64,000 nt of DNA, from assembly GCF_004634195.1 (NCBI RefSeq), contig NZ_SKBP01000008.1, forward strand, positions 62,001 through 126,000, written 5' to 3'. Source of the stretch: Flavobacterium salilacus subsp. salilacus (GTDB lineage Bacteria; Bacteroidota; Bacteroidia; Flavobacteriales; Flavobacteriaceae). The position numbers were made by a program, and so were the translations under genes. The notes under the pieces were generated by a model. The model was not told the DNA's origin, searched no databases, and saw only the letters and a list, made by a program, of their open reading frames with translations. This document shows, piece after piece, positions 17,080 to 26,318 of the stretch (position 1 is the first letter of the stretch; every line of letters begins with the position of its first letter).

Positions 17080-18246
17080 ATGAACAAAAAGATACTTTTA
17101 TTAGGCTCCGGCGAGCTGGGTAAAGAATTTGTAATTGCTGCGCAACGCATAGGGCAAACCGTTATAGCAGTAGATAGTTATGAAAATGCTCCTGCCATGC
17201 AGGTAGCAAATGGGTATGAAGTAATTAATATGCTGGACGGTGATGCGCTGGATGCCATTGTTGCAAAACACCAACCCGATTTTATTGTTCCTGAAATAGA
17301 AGCGATACGTACTGAACGTTTTTACGATTATGAAAAGCAGGGTATAACCGTAGTACCATCGGCAAAGGCGGCTAACTTTACTATGAACCGTAAAGCCATT
17401 CGCGACCTTGCCGCTAAAGATTTAGGACTTCGCACTGCTAATTACCGCTATGCTACCTCGGCAGAGGAACTGCAAAAAGCCGTTGAGGAAGTGGGAATGC
17501 CCTGCGTGGTAAAACCCTTAATGTCGTCATCAGGCAAAGGGCAATCTACCATAAAAACTGAAAGTGATATTGAAAAAGCCTGGAACTACGCCGTACAGGG
17601 TTCGCGCGGTGATGTAGTAGAGGTAATAGTTGAAGCATTTGTAAATTTCCATTCAGAAATTACATTACTTACTGTTACACAAAATAACAACCCCACACTA
17701 TTCTGTTCGCCTATAGGGCACAGGCAGGAACGTGGCGATTATCAGGAAAGCTGGCAGCCTGCAAAAGTATCGGATGCCGATATTGCCGAAGCTCAGGATA
17801 TGGCGCGCAGAGTAACCGAAGCATTGGGCGGGGCAGGAATTTTTGGTGTAGAATTTTTCTTAACCGATGAAGGGGTATATTTCTCCGAACTATCGCCAAG
17901 ACCGCATGATACAGGAATGGTAACCCTGGCGGGGACACAAAATTTTAATGAGTTTGAGCTGCACCTGCGTGCTATATTAAGCCTGCCTATAGCCGAGATT
18001 ACTTTAGAAAAAGCCGGGGCAAGTGCTGTTATATTAGCTTCTGAAAACAGTAACAGTCCAAGCTACACAGGTTTTGATAAAATAGCAGCATTACCCAAAA
18101 CAGACTTTAGGATATTTGGAAAGCCAACATCGCGCCCCTACCGCCGTATGGGGGTAGCTTTAACCTATGACACTTTAGACACTTCTATTGAAAGTGTAGT
18201 ACAAAAAGCCAAGGAAGCCGCAGCTTTAGTTACAGTTTTAAGCTAA
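17080..18246 (+). CDS. purT: Formate-dependent GAR transformylase
   Basis: PurT is an ATP-grasp enzyme making formyl-GAR from GAR, formate and ATP in purine synthesis, independent of folate. The 388-residue product (E. coli about 392) has the N-terminal [12 protein letters not shown] loop, the ATP-grasp segment [16 protein letters not shown], the [15 protein letters not shown] region and the metal-binding [12 protein letters not shown]. The ATG at 17080 is chosen because the longer frame begins upstream of the -7 box at 17053-17060. It is a single gene. Confidence 0.95.
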   Translation: MNKKILLLGSGELGKEFVIAAQRIGQTVIAVDSYENAPAMQVANGYEVINMLDGDALDAIVAKHQPDFIVPEIEAIRTERFYDYEKQGITVVPSAKAANFTMNRKAIRDLAAKDLGLRTANYRYATSAEELQKAVEEVGMPCVVKPLMSSSGKGQSTIKTESDIEKAWNYAVQGSRGDVVEVIVEAFVNFHSEITLLTVTQNNNPTLFCSPIGHRQERGDYQESWQPAKVSDADIAEAQDMARRVTEALGGAGIFGVEFFLTDEGVYFSELSPRPHDTGMVTLAGTQNFNEFELHLRAILSLPIAEITLEKAGASAVILASENSNSPSYTGFDKIAALPKTDFRIFGKPTSRPYRRMGVALTYDTLDTSIESVVQKAKEAAALVTVLS

Positions 18247-18323
18247 ATTATTTTATAACAGGTATTTGTTTGTTGTTTCATAAAAAATATTATTTTTACC
18301 CGAAACACTAACAATCGATTATT

Positions 18324-18848
18324 ATGAAAAAATCTTTTAACAAAAGAAATCCGTTAATGCTGTTTGTAGCATTATTATCTATGAGTATGTTCGTTTCTTG
18401 TTCCGAAAACGGCCCTGAAAAAGTTGCCAAAAATTTCCTTGAACTTACCAGTAAAGGTGAGTTTGAAAAAGCAAAAGAATATTGTGATGAAGATACTGCC
18501 GCTCTTTTGACTATGGCTGAATCATTGGGCGGAAAAATGAAAGAAGAAATGAAAGATAAAAATGTAGAAATTAAAATTCTTTCATCTGAAATTAATGAAG
18601 AAGGTAATAAGGCAACTGTAAAATATACTGAATCAACAGAGGGTGAAGAAAGTGCATCCGGTGAAAAATCTATCGATCTTGTAAAAATAGATGACGACTG
18701 GAAAGTGAGCATGGATAAAGAAGGTATGAAAAAAGAAGACGGCGGTATGATGCCGCCACCACCACCTGCTGATATGGAGACCATGGACAGTATAGAGAAT
18801 GGTGATGTTATGGAAGAGGAAATGATACAGGAAGAAAGCGCAGAATAG
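18324..18848 (+). CDS. Lipoprotein with DUF4878-like domain
   Basis: The 174-residue protein has a lipoprotein signal: basic start, hydrophobic stretch, and MFVSC with Cys27 as the lipidated residue. The mature part (GPEKVAKNFLELTSKGEFEKAKEY ... VDDDWKV-like end) has the helix-plus-sheet layout of DUF4878/NTF2-like lipoproteins. A low-complexity tail follows: five prolines, then an acidic, methionine-rich stretch. Function unknown. The next gene follows after 27 bases in the same direction, possibly in the same transcript. Confidence 0.75.
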   Translation: MKKSFNKRNPLMLFVALLSMSMFVSCSENGPEKVAKNFLELTSKGEFEKAKEYCDEDTAALLTMAESLGGKMKEEMKDKNVEIKILSSEINEEGNKATVKYTESTEGEESASGEKSIDLVKIDDDWKVSMDKEGMKKEDGGMMPPPPPADMETMDSIENGDVMEEEMIQEESAE

Positions 18849-18875
18849 TGCTGTAAATAAACTACTGTGATGTAT

Positions 18876-19562
18876 ATGAAAAAGCACTATCAAACGAAAA
18901 GAATATTCTTTTTTTTGATAATGCTTTTCTTTTTTTTATTTGGCGGGTATAAGCTGTTTTTCTATTTTGACCATCAATCTGAAATTAGTGAGCAATTAAA
19001 AAACAGAGAAGTAACCCGACTTACTAAGGATGAATTGTCCCTTATTAAAGAAGGCGATTTTATACTGCGCAGAGGTTTTGGTTTTTTTAGCGATTATGTT
19101 TCTAAAAACCTTAACGATGGTCCTGTAATAGATGTTACCCACGCAGGTATCATAACAAAACAAAATGATACGCTGTTTGTTATTCATTCGCTTTCATCTG
19201 ACGTTAGCGCTATTGACGGTGTACAAAAACAGACATTAAGCGACTTTCTCCTATACTCTGCTCCACATAAAATTATTGTTACCCGGTTAAAAAATGCCGA
19301 CAGTATATGCTGTAAAAATATTGCTGAAAGGGCTAATTATTATTTGGAGCGCAAAATTCCTTTCGACCATCATGGAAATTATGATGATGATAAAGAGTTG
19401 TATTGTACTGAAATGATATGGCAAATATTAGAAACAGATTTAAAAGTTGTACATCTGCCTACTGATACTGATGCCCGTAAAAAGCTTTTCTACTCTATGA
19501 TGCCAATGTATAATACTAAATATTTTGATATTATCATCAATCAATATCAAGATACGCAATAG
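18876..19562 (+). CDS. YiiX-like permuted NlpC/P60 cysteine hydrolase
   Basis: The ~228-residue protein has an N-terminal membrane anchor (FFFLIMLFFFLFGGY) and a YiiX/YebB-type domain. The parts seen are LIKEGDFILRRG, DVTHAGI with the catalytic His, and ELYCTEMIW with the catalytic Cys near the C-terminus. That His-before-Cys order marks circularly permuted papain-like folds, which act on peptide or lipid amide/ester bonds. The domain faces the periplasm. Alternative starts are GTG 18867 and ATG 18870. The stretch after it (19563-19743) holds only AT-rich sequence and the promoter of the next gene. Confidence 0.8.
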   Translation: MKKHYQTKRIFFFLIMLFFFLFGGYKLFFYFDHQSEISEQLKNREVTRLTKDELSLIKEGDFILRRGFGFFSDYVSKNLNDGPVIDVTHAGIITKQNDTLFVIHSLSSDVSAIDGVQKQTLSDFLLYSAPHKIIVTRLKNADSICCKNIAERANYYLERKIPFDHHGNYDDDKELYCTEMIWQILETDLKVVHLPTDTDARKKLFYSMMPMYNTKYFDIIINQYQDTQ

Positions 19563-19714
19563 AAATAGTATTCTCTTCACCTTTTTTTCAAATTAAAATA
19601 TCACTACCTCAAAAAAAGGGGCTTTTCTTTGTGAATTTGCAAAAAATGCAGCTTTACAACCTGTTGCAGGCGTATTTTGTAATTTTATAAAGATTTTTTT
19701 CTTCAATTAATATC

Positions 19715-19722
19715 TATTTTTG
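19715..19722 (+). promoter_or_regulatory. -7 box for the two-component operon
   Basis: TATTTTTG is an exact TAnnTTTG, with the response regulator ATG 22 bases further on at 19744. Confidence 0.6.
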
Positions 19723-19743
19723 TAGTTATTACCTAAATAAAGC

Positions 19744-20418
19744 ATGAATATTTTAGTTGTTGAAGATGAGCCAAACCTATTGTCGATAATCCGAAAAGGA
19801 CTATCGGAAAAAAACTATGAGGTAAGTGCCGCACTTGATGGCACAACTGCAATGGACATGATAGGCAATAATAGTTTTGATGTTATTGTGCTCGATATAA
19901 TGTTACCTGATATTAACGGTATCGAAATATGCAGAAAACTACGAAGCAGTCACAATTATACCCCCATACTTTTACTTACCGCATTGAGCACAACAGAAAA
20001 CGTGGTGGCAGGGCTAAATGCGGGAGCTGATGACTATATGGCTAAACCTTTTAAGTTTACGGAACTTGAAGCCCGGATAAAGGCATTGGCTCGCAGAGCA
20101 GGACAAGTACAAAAACCCGCCGAAATAATTGAAATAGATGATCTTGTAATAGACAGACGGGCTAAAAAAGTGCAACGGAACGATCAAGAAATTCCTCTTA
20201 CAGCAAAAGAGTTTAAATTGTTATATTATTTATCCAAAAACACAGGGATAACGCTTTCGCGCCAAAAAATACTTGACAATGTATGGAATATAAATTTTGA
20301 TATGAATACAAATGTTGTGGATGTGTATATTAACTACCTGCGAAAAAAAATAGATAAACCTTATAATAAAAAACTGATACACACCATAAAAGGGCTGGGA
20401 TATGTTATAAAACCATGA
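19744..20418 (+). CDS. OmpR/PhoB-family response regulator
   Basis: The 224-residue protein has a receiver domain (about 1-118) with acidic pocket E7/D8, phospho-acceptor Asp51 (VLDIMLPD), Thr79 and Lys101. A winged-helix DNA-binding domain fills about 125-224 (LTAKEFKLLYYLSKN, VVDVYINYLRKKID, HTIKGLGYVIKP). It overlaps the sensor kinase gene by 4 bases (ATGA), so the pair is translationally coupled. OmpR-type regulators usually bind direct repeats about 11 bp apart; such repeats lie just downstream at 21785-21837, before the stress-like gene. Confidence 0.95.
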   Translation: MNILVVEDEPNLLSIIRKGLSEKNYEVSAALDGTTAMDMIGNNSFDVIVLDIMLPDINGIEICRKLRSSHNYTPILLLTALSTTENVVAGLNAGADDYMAKPFKFTELEARIKALARRAGQVQKPAEIIEIDDLVIDRRAKKVQRNDQEIPLTAKEFKLLYYLSKNTGITLSRQKILDNVWNINFDMNTNVVDVYINYLRKKIDKPYNKKLIHTIKGLGYVIKP

Positions 20419-21782
20419 AGATAAAAACCAAAATAGCCATTACCTATGTTACCCTCTCGGTATTCAGCACCCTGTTATTATGCATAATAGTTTTTTATCT
20501 GTTCAAACAAAACAATCAATACTACTTTTTAAAAAGATTACAGGACAGGGCTAAAATAGTTGCCTCCATTCACTATCAGAATGACACTATTAAGGCAGAA
20601 TATTATCGGGAGCTTAAAGCAAACGGGCTTGAGGAGCTTATTGATGAACACGAGTATGTATTAAAGGTAAATGGTAATCATAATTTCGAATATAATACCA
20701 AGTTGCAACTGCCTCCTGAATTTTATTCGGAAGTAATGAAAAATGGTAAAGGATGGCTGGAAGAAGATAACGAACATTTTTACGGGCAAATATTTGATGA
20801 GAACGGACAAAAGTATATGGTTATCATCAGTGCTTATGACAGGCGGGGCAATACCAGCAGTATTTATATTACGCGTATTATGCTCATCGGTACTGCATGC
20901 TTTGTAATTCTGGCTTACTTTTTAGGAAGGTTTTTTGCCAGAAGGGTTATCAATCCTGTATCGCAAATTACAGATGAGGTAAATCGCATCAGTGCTTCCA
21001 ATCTTCACAACCGATTGTCATACAACAACAATACTGATGAGATTGCCAACCTTACGCGAACTTTTAATGATATGCTCGACCGATTGGAAACCTCTTTTGA
21101 GTTGCAGGCAAATTTTATAAACAACGCATCGCATGAACTAAAAACTCCTATTACCACCATTATAGCAGAGACTGAAATAGCATTGCTTAAAGAACGAAAT
21201 CCTGTGGAATACATAGCTTCTCTCGAAAATATAAACAAACAGGCTAACCGATTGGGTAACCTTACCGAAAGTCTTTTAAAGCTTACCCAAACCGGGTATG
21301 ATGGTAAAAAACAGGTACAGGATATTGTAAGGATAGATGAATTGCTTTTGGATGTAAAATGCGATCTTGACAGGTTGTACCCTAACAACAGGGTTACTAT
21401 AAAACTTAATGATATACCCGAAGATGAGCACTTACTAATGCTGCCTTGTAACAGACCTCTTTTGGAGCTGGCAATAGGCAACATTATATCTAACGGGGTT
21501 AAATATTCTGATAACGAAGAGGTTTTTGTATCACTTTCCGCTAATCGGACAAAAATTAAAATTACCATAACTGATATCGGCATCGGGATACCTCCGGAAG
21601 ATATTCCTTACCTTTACGAACCCTTCTTTCGGGGTAAAAAAGCATCGCAATATATCGGGTATGGCTTAGGTCTTCCGCTCGCAATGAAAATTATCCGTAT
21701 GCACAATGGTGACCTTACCATTAAGTCTGAACCTGAAAAAGGTACTGTTGTTAATATTACTTTCAATAAAGAGCAATATTAA
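20415..21782 (+). CDS. Sensor histidine kinase
   Basis: The 455-residue kinase has membrane helices at about 8-30 and 152-173 around a periplasmic sensor of about 120 residues. A HAMP region (RRVINPVSQITDEVNRI) and the phospho-accepting His240 in NNASHELKTPI follow. The ATP-binding domain has an N-box (GNIISNGVKYS), DIGIGIP and GYGLGLPLAM. It would phosphorylate the response regulator encoded immediately upstream. The signal is unknown; the neighbouring stress-like and bestrophin genes suggest an ionic or envelope cue. Confidence 0.95.
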   Translation: MKIKTKIAITYVTLSVFSTLLLCIIVFYLFKQNNQYYFLKRLQDRAKIVASIHYQNDTIKAEYYRELKANGLEELIDEHEYVLKVNGNHNFEYNTKLQLPPEFYSEVMKNGKGWLEEDNEHFYGQIFDENGQKYMVIISAYDRRGNTSSIYITRIMLIGTACFVILAYFLGRFFARRVINPVSQITDEVNRISASNLHNRLSYNNNTDEIANLTRTFNDMLDRLETSFELQANFINNASHELKTPITTIIAETEIALLKERNPVEYIASLENINKQANRLGNLTESLLKLTQTGYDGKKQVQDIVRIDELLLDVKCDLDRLYPNNRVTIKLNDIPEDEHLLMLPCNRPLLELAIGNIISNGVKYSDNEEVFVSLSANRTKIKITITDIGIGIPPEDIPYLYEPFFRGKKASQYIGYGLGLPLAMKIIRMHNGDLTIKSEPEKGTVVNITFNKEQY

Positions 21783-21784
21783 AA

Positions 21785-21837
21785 ATTCTAATCCGAATTC
21801 TAATAAAATTCTAATTTTAAATTAAGCCCTCTCTAAT
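21785..21837 (+). promoter_or_regulatory. Phased TCTAAT repeats, probable response-regulator site
   Basis: ATTCTAAT occurs at 21785-21792, 21797-21804 and 21808-21815, and the core TCTAAT again at 21832-21837. Core-to-core steps are 12, 11 and 22 bases, about one or two helical turns. The block lies between the two-component genes and the next gene; a near-consensus TACTTTG at 21849-21855 follows, so the repeats sit where an activator would bind. Confidence 0.55.
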
Positions 21838-21884
21838 GTGGAGGCAATTACTTTGTGGTACTAATTTTTTAAAAAGTATGTACC

Positions 21885-22610
21885 ATGAAAAATATTTTAA
21901 TACCTACTATACTGGAAGCTGATACTGTTTGCGCAGTTAAAACAGCCATAAGGCATACTGACAACAATAGTTGTTCCATAACCTTAATGCTGCTTCATGA
22001 AGTAACAGAGTGCTATTCCTCACTATATGTATTAAGCCATACCAAATCTACCATTACAAAAGCCCAAAACGAAGTGCTAAAAGAGTGCAGGGAACTGGTA
22101 AACGCTACCGAAAACTGCACATTAGCCCTGCATAACCAATACGGACTGTCGCGCCCGATATTAAAAAACCTTATCGAACACCTGTCGATAGATATAATAC
22201 TACTTTGTGAATCGTATAAAACCGATCAAAACAAAATACATTGTTTTTGCAATAAACTACTGTTAAACAGTAAATATACCATATTACATCTTGGTACTCA
22301 GGTAAAAGAATCCCGTTTTAGTAAAGCCTTATACCTGCAAAATTCTTACAGCCCTTTGGGCGTACAGGAACTACAGGAAAAAATAAAAGGACGCTTTAAA
22401 TTTCAAATCGTTAGCCAGGCAGAGATAGAAGAGCAGGAAAACGATAAAATTGCCGAAATGATTTTGAATGTAATCAATAAAAATGGCATTGATCTGGTAG
22501 TGCATACCAGAAAATCCAAACAAAAAATATCAGGAAAAAAGAATGATAAAAAACAGATAACCGATGTTATAGGGTTACCCGTATTATCATTTTGCGAAGA
22601 ATCCGTATAA
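21885..22610 (+). CDS. Universal-stress-protein-like protein
   Basis: The 241-residue protein begins KNILIPTILEAD, the opening beta strand typical of UspA domains, followed by alternating helices and strands (CSITLMLLHEV, IDIILLCES, YTILHLG), with a second shorter half (GIDLVVHTRKSK ... DVIGLPVLSFCEES). The usual ATP-binding GxxGxxx(S/T) loop is not apparent, so it may be a degenerate tandem Usp. The phased repeats upstream and the two-component system before them suggest it is a regulated target. The bestrophin gene starts 11 bases after it. Confidence 0.6.
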   Translation: MKNILIPTILEADTVCAVKTAIRHTDNNSCSITLMLLHEVTECYSSLYVLSHTKSTITKAQNEVLKECRELVNATENCTLALHNQYGLSRPILKNLIEHLSIDIILLCESYKTDQNKIHCFCNKLLLNSKYTILHLGTQVKESRFSKALYLQNSYSPLGVQELQEKIKGRFKFQIVSQAEIEEQENDKIAEMILNVINKNGIDLVVHTRKSKQKISGKKNDKKQITDVIGLPVLSFCEESV

Positions 22611-22621
22611 AAAATAAAAGT

Positions 22622-23572
22622 ATGTTACTAAAGAAAAAAATACCCATGAAGTATGTATTGGGGAAAATTAAATACGAGTTAATACTCGTATTCCTCTATA
22701 CTATTGCTTTCGAAATCACACACCACTATCAGAATGGGTTTGATATCGATATACCTATTGCCATTCCCACCATAATAGGTACTATTATATCGTTACTGCT
22801 TGCATTTAAAAGTAATCAGGCTTATGACAGATGGTGGGAAGCCCGGATAGTGTGGGGCGCTATTGTAAATGACTCCCGAACGCTGATAAGGCAGATAATT
22901 GCATTTTATGAAGACCCTGATTTTTCAGTTAAGGCAAGTGAGTTTAAAGAACGGTTTGCAAAAAGACAGGCAGCATGGTGTTACAGCCTTAGCCAATCTC
23001 TGCGTGAAAAAGATCCTTTAAAACCTATCAAAGGCTTAGTATCCGAAGAAGATTTTCGCTTTGTAAAAAACCATAAGCATGTACCCAATGCCCTGCTTAT
23101 GCTACATGCCAAAGACCTGAAGGAAGGCAATAATGAAGGAAAGCTAAATCCTTACCAACAAGTAGAAATCGATAAAACCCTTACCCGCCTTTGTGATTCT
23201 ATGGGTAAATGTGAGCGTATTAAAAACACGGTTTTCCCTACTACTTACAGTATGTACATCCGTTTTACTTTATGCCTGTTTATTATGCTTTTACCTTTTG
23301 GGCTGGCAGATTTTTTGGGCTGGTTGCAAATACCACTGGTAACTACTATAGCTGCGGCATTTTTTTTAATCGAAAAAATGGCTATACACCTTCAGGATCC
23401 GTTTGAAAACAGACCTACGGACACCCCGATGATAACAATATCATCTACGATAGAAAAAAACCTGTTACAAATGGTTAATGAGTATCGCGATGAATTTATT
23501 TCTGATGCTACAGCAGTAAGCGACAATGTTAAAAGTATAGAACCTGTAAATCATTCTTATTTCGTTTTGTAA
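22622..23572 (+). CDS. Bestrophin-like anion channel
   Basis: The 316-residue membrane protein belongs to the bacterial bestrophin (UPF0187) family. Its markers are IPTIIGTIISLLLAFKSNQAYDRWWEAR, the central helix YIRFTLCLFIMLLPFGLADFLG, and AIHLQDPFENRPTDTPM. The family forms pentameric anion-permeable or ion-gated channels. The ATG at 22622 is chosen over an upstream in-frame codon that would overlap the preceding gene. It probably shares a transcript with the stress-like gene. Confidence 0.88.
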   Translation: MLLKKKIPMKYVLGKIKYELILVFLYTIAFEITHHYQNGFDIDIPIAIPTIIGTIISLLLAFKSNQAYDRWWEARIVWGAIVNDSRTLIRQIIAFYEDPDFSVKASEFKERFAKRQAAWCYSLSQSLREKDPLKPIKGLVSEEDFRFVKNHKHVPNALLMLHAKDLKEGNNEGKLNPYQQVEIDKTLTRLCDSMGKCERIKNTVFPTTYSMYIRFTLCLFIMLLPFGLADFLGWLQIPLVTTIAAAFFLIEKMAIHLQDPFENRPTDTPMITISSTIEKNLLQMVNEYRDEFISDATAVSDNVKSIEPVNHSYFVL

Positions 23573-23630
23573 TTGTTTACTAATGTTTTAAACCGCCTTC
23601 ATCCCCTTCTGTGAGCGTGTTTATAACTGA

Positions 23631-23656
23631 AAAAAGCTGCCTTAGGGCAGCTTTTT
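23631..23656. terminator. Bidirectional terminator
   Basis: Stem AAAAAGCTGCC / GGCAGCTTTTT with a short TTAG loop, between convergent genes. Confidence 0.88.
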
Positions 23657-23675
23657 GTACTATTAAACCATTTGT

Positions 23676-25307
23676 TTATTTCTTATCTCCCAAGTTAAGA
23701 TTATCAAACGTAGAAACGTTAATTACCTGCTCTGCATCAACATCAAAAGAAATACTTATGCTGTCGCCTGCTGCCGTTACCGGCAACTCATTGGAAAGTT
23801 GCGACGAACCTACAAATATTTTTGGTGAACCTTCAACGGTAAAGTAGTAAAAACTGTTACCGTTTTTAATATCACTCTGTATTCTCTGTACCACTGTGGC
23901 AAGTGTTTTCCTGTCACTAACGGCGTTCGGGTCAATACGGTTATCTGCCATATTATATACATTTTTAAAAGCCATCATGGTTTCATTCATCGTGTTACCC
24001 ACACCCACTATGGTATAATCGCTAATAGCCACCATAGCATACATTTTTACAAGTCCGCCACCATCTTTTAAAGTCATAACATAGGTAGGAATATTGTTGA
24101 TGGTATAAGGCACAGGCATTGAAGCAGTATAGCCTTTTTCCTGTACTTTACCCTCTGCCGATCGTTGCGCGGCATACTCGGTTGCACCGCTTTGGTGGTA
24201 GTAGGTTGTTTGTTTAGTACGGGTATCTACCAGTACAAACCCTACTGCGCTCTCATCCTTACCTACAGAGGTAAGCCCTGTGTACCAATAGGGTTTACCA
24301 TCTTCGCCATATACCAGTGTAAGCCCTTCGGTAATTTGCAGTTTGTTTTCGTTGGCAAAATTCCAGTAACCGTGTACATATTCACCCCAGTCATTTAGCT
24401 GGTTTTCTATAAATTCCTGCGGTTGTATTCTATCCACCCAGTCAGGGGTTTCAGTTATGCTATACTCCTGTATTACTCCCGTTTGTGCATCCAAAACTAC
24501 TGTACCGGTGGCATTGTTACCGCCAAAACCTACTTCTTTTTTGTATTTGGTTACTACCCAGTACGGGTTGCCTTCATCATCAATTTCAAAAGTATAATCT
24601 TCAAGTCCAGTAGTTGCATAACCGTTGAAATAAAGGTAACGCTCCATCTGGCTCATAAAAAAAGCCTCGCTTTGGTATTTAATTTTTAATGGTTTCCCGT
24701 TAAGGGATTGTACCAGCTTCACATCGCGCTCATTGGTAGCCGAAACCAGCACATAGCCATCTGTCCCCTCGCTGTTATTAAGCCATTTGAAAAAGCCCGT
24801 GTGCAACAGCGGAGCTACCCAGTATAGCTCATTGTTCACTTTTTGAATGGTAAAATGTCCTAACTCTGCTTTACTGCCCAAAGCAGGGTCTGACCCTAAT
24901 ATTTTCTCACCCAACAGGTAGGCAAGGTTTTCATCTACCACACGCACTTTATTTATTGCCAGTGGCGCAATGTGATTGGATATTTCTTTGCCGTCTTTTA
25001 CCTCGCCAATAAGTCCTCTGTAAGCCTGACTGTGAAACATGGGAGAACTGGTAACCAATGGTACTAATGTAACATAGGCTATGAGTAAAAATACAACAAG
25101 CCATAAAAAACGATGTACCCGAGTAAATTTGAAGTTTGCTTTATTACTTTTAGCCTCTATACGCGTGGTAAGTAAAATTCCTGTAATGATGAGTAATAAC
25201 AGGGCAAAAGGAAGCCCTATAAAACCATAGTTGAGAACAGGATGGGCAAAATAAAATATTATAAAAGCTAAAAAAGCAAGAATTATTACAGCTACAGATT
25301 TTTTCAT
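23676..25307 (-). CDS. Large membrane-anchored protein of unknown function
   Basis: The 543-residue protein has three hydrophobic segments at the N-terminus (about 5-21, 27-47 and 68-88). A long extracytoplasmic part follows with internally similar units around tryptophan and tyrosine (ELYWVAPL, GNPYWVVTKY, GKPYWYTGL), each preceding a valine-rich strand (GYVLVSA, GTVVLDA, GFVLVDT). This looks like a repeated beta domain. I do not recognise the family. It stands alone between two terminated units. Confidence 0.75.
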   Translation of the reverse strand: MKKSVAVIILAFLAFIIFYFAHPVLNYGFIGLPFALLLLIITGILLTTRIEAKSNKANFKFTRVHRFLWLVVFLLIAYVTLVPLVTSSPMFHSQAYRGLIGEVKDGKEISNHIAPLAINKVRVVDENLAYLLGEKILGSDPALGSKAELGHFTIQKVNNELYWVAPLLHTGFFKWLNNSEGTDGYVLVSATNERDVKLVQSLNGKPLKIKYQSEAFFMSQMERYLYFNGYATTGLEDYTFEIDDEGNPYWVVTKYKKEVGFGGNNATGTVVLDAQTGVIQEYSITETPDWVDRIQPQEFIENQLNDWGEYVHGYWNFANENKLQITEGLTLVYGEDGKPYWYTGLTSVGKDESAVGFVLVDTRTKQTTYYHQSGATEYAAQRSAEGKVQEKGYTASMPVPYTINNIPTYVMTLKDGGGLVKMYAMVAISDYTIVGVGNTMNETMMAFKNVYNMADNRIDPNAVSDRKTLATVVQRIQSDIKNGNSFYYFTVEGSPKIFVGSSQLSNELPVTAAGDSISISFDVDAEQVINVSTFDNLNLGDKK

Positions 25308-25392
25308 AAATATTATTGTTTGCCTTATAGGTATATAAAGGTACGATAATGTTACATAAAAGCCTAAAAGTTGGTACTGCTGTAAAATTAGT

Positions 25393-25400
25393 TATTTTTG
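25393..25400 (+). promoter_or_regulatory. -7 box for fabD
   Basis: TATTTTTG is an exact TAnnTTTG. Its last three bases are an in-frame TTG that can be mistaken for the fabD start. Confidence 0.6.
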
Positions 25401-25427
25401 CTGTTGCAAACTAAACTGAAACAAATT

Positions 25428-26306
25428 ATGAAAGCATATGTATTTCCCGGACAGGGAGCGCAGTTTACCGGAATGGGTAAAGATTTATATGAAAACTCTG
25501 CCGAAGCAAAAGAACTATTCGAGAAAGCTAACGAAATACTTGGCTTCCGTATTACCGATAGTATGTTTGAAGGTACTGCCGACGAACTGAAACAAACTAA
25601 AGTAACCCAGCCTGCTATATTTTTACACTCGGTTATCCTGGCAAAAACATTGGGCAACAATTTTAAGCCCGATATGGTAGCAGGGCACTCGTTAGGAGAA
25701 TTTTCTGCGTTAGTAGCTGCCGGGGCACTTACTTTTGAAGATGGGTTAAAACTGGTTTCGCAACGTGCCATGGCAATGCAAAAAGCCTGCGAACTGGCGC
25801 CATCTACTATGGCTGCCGTTTTAGGTCTTGAAGATAATATTGTAGAAGAAATTTGCGAAAAAACACAAGGTATAGTCGTGGCTGCCAATTACAACTGCCC
25901 CGGGCAGTTAGTAATTTCGGGAGAAACCCCTGCGGTAGAGCGCGCCTGCGAAGCCCTGAAAATAGCAGGAGCAAAAAGAGCGTTACTTTTACCCGTTGGC
26001 GGTGCATTCCACTCACCCATGATGGAGCCTGCACGCGAGGAGCTGGCTGCTGCCATAGCGGCAACTACTTTCTCAGCGCCAATATGCCCTGTATATCAAA
26101 ATGTACCGGCAACTGCGATAACCAACCCTGAGGAGATTAAGGAAAACCTGATTGTACAGCTTACCGCTCCCGTACGCTGGACACAAAGCGTGCAAAACAT
26201 GATAGCCGACGGTGCTACCCTGTTTACCGAAGTAGGACCGGGTAATGTACTGCAAGGCTTAGTGAAAAAGATAAATAAAGACGCTGAGACGGCTTCGGCA
26301 TCTTAA
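25428..26306 (+). CDS. fabD: Malonyl-CoA:ACP transacylase
   Basis: FabD moves the malonyl group from CoA to acyl carrier protein for type II fatty acid synthesis. The 292-residue product has AYVFPGQGAQFTGMG at the start, the nucleophile in GHSLGEFSAL, the substrate arginine in SQRAMAMQ, and the catalytic histidine in GGAFHSPMM. The ATG at 25428 is used because the longer frame starts at a TTG inside the -7 box. A weak acetyltransferase gene follows 12 bases later. Confidence 0.95.
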   Translation: MKAYVFPGQGAQFTGMGKDLYENSAEAKELFEKANEILGFRITDSMFEGTADELKQTKVTQPAIFLHSVILAKTLGNNFKPDMVAGHSLGEFSALVAAGALTFEDGLKLVSQRAMAMQKACELAPSTMAAVLGLEDNIVEEICEKTQGIVVAANYNCPGQLVISGETPAVERACEALKIAGAKRALLLPVGGAFHSPMMEPAREELAAAIAATTFSAPICPVYQNVPATAITNPEEIKENLIVQLTAPVRWTQSVQNMIADGATLFTEVGPGNVLQGLVKKINKDAETASAS

Positions 26307-26318
26307 ATTAAGTATAGA

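Noticed and set aside
19563-19743. Possible small RNA or terminator between the hydrolase and response regulator genes
   Set aside because: Only A/T runs and weak pairing were seen; apart from the -7 box at 19715 nothing is convincing.
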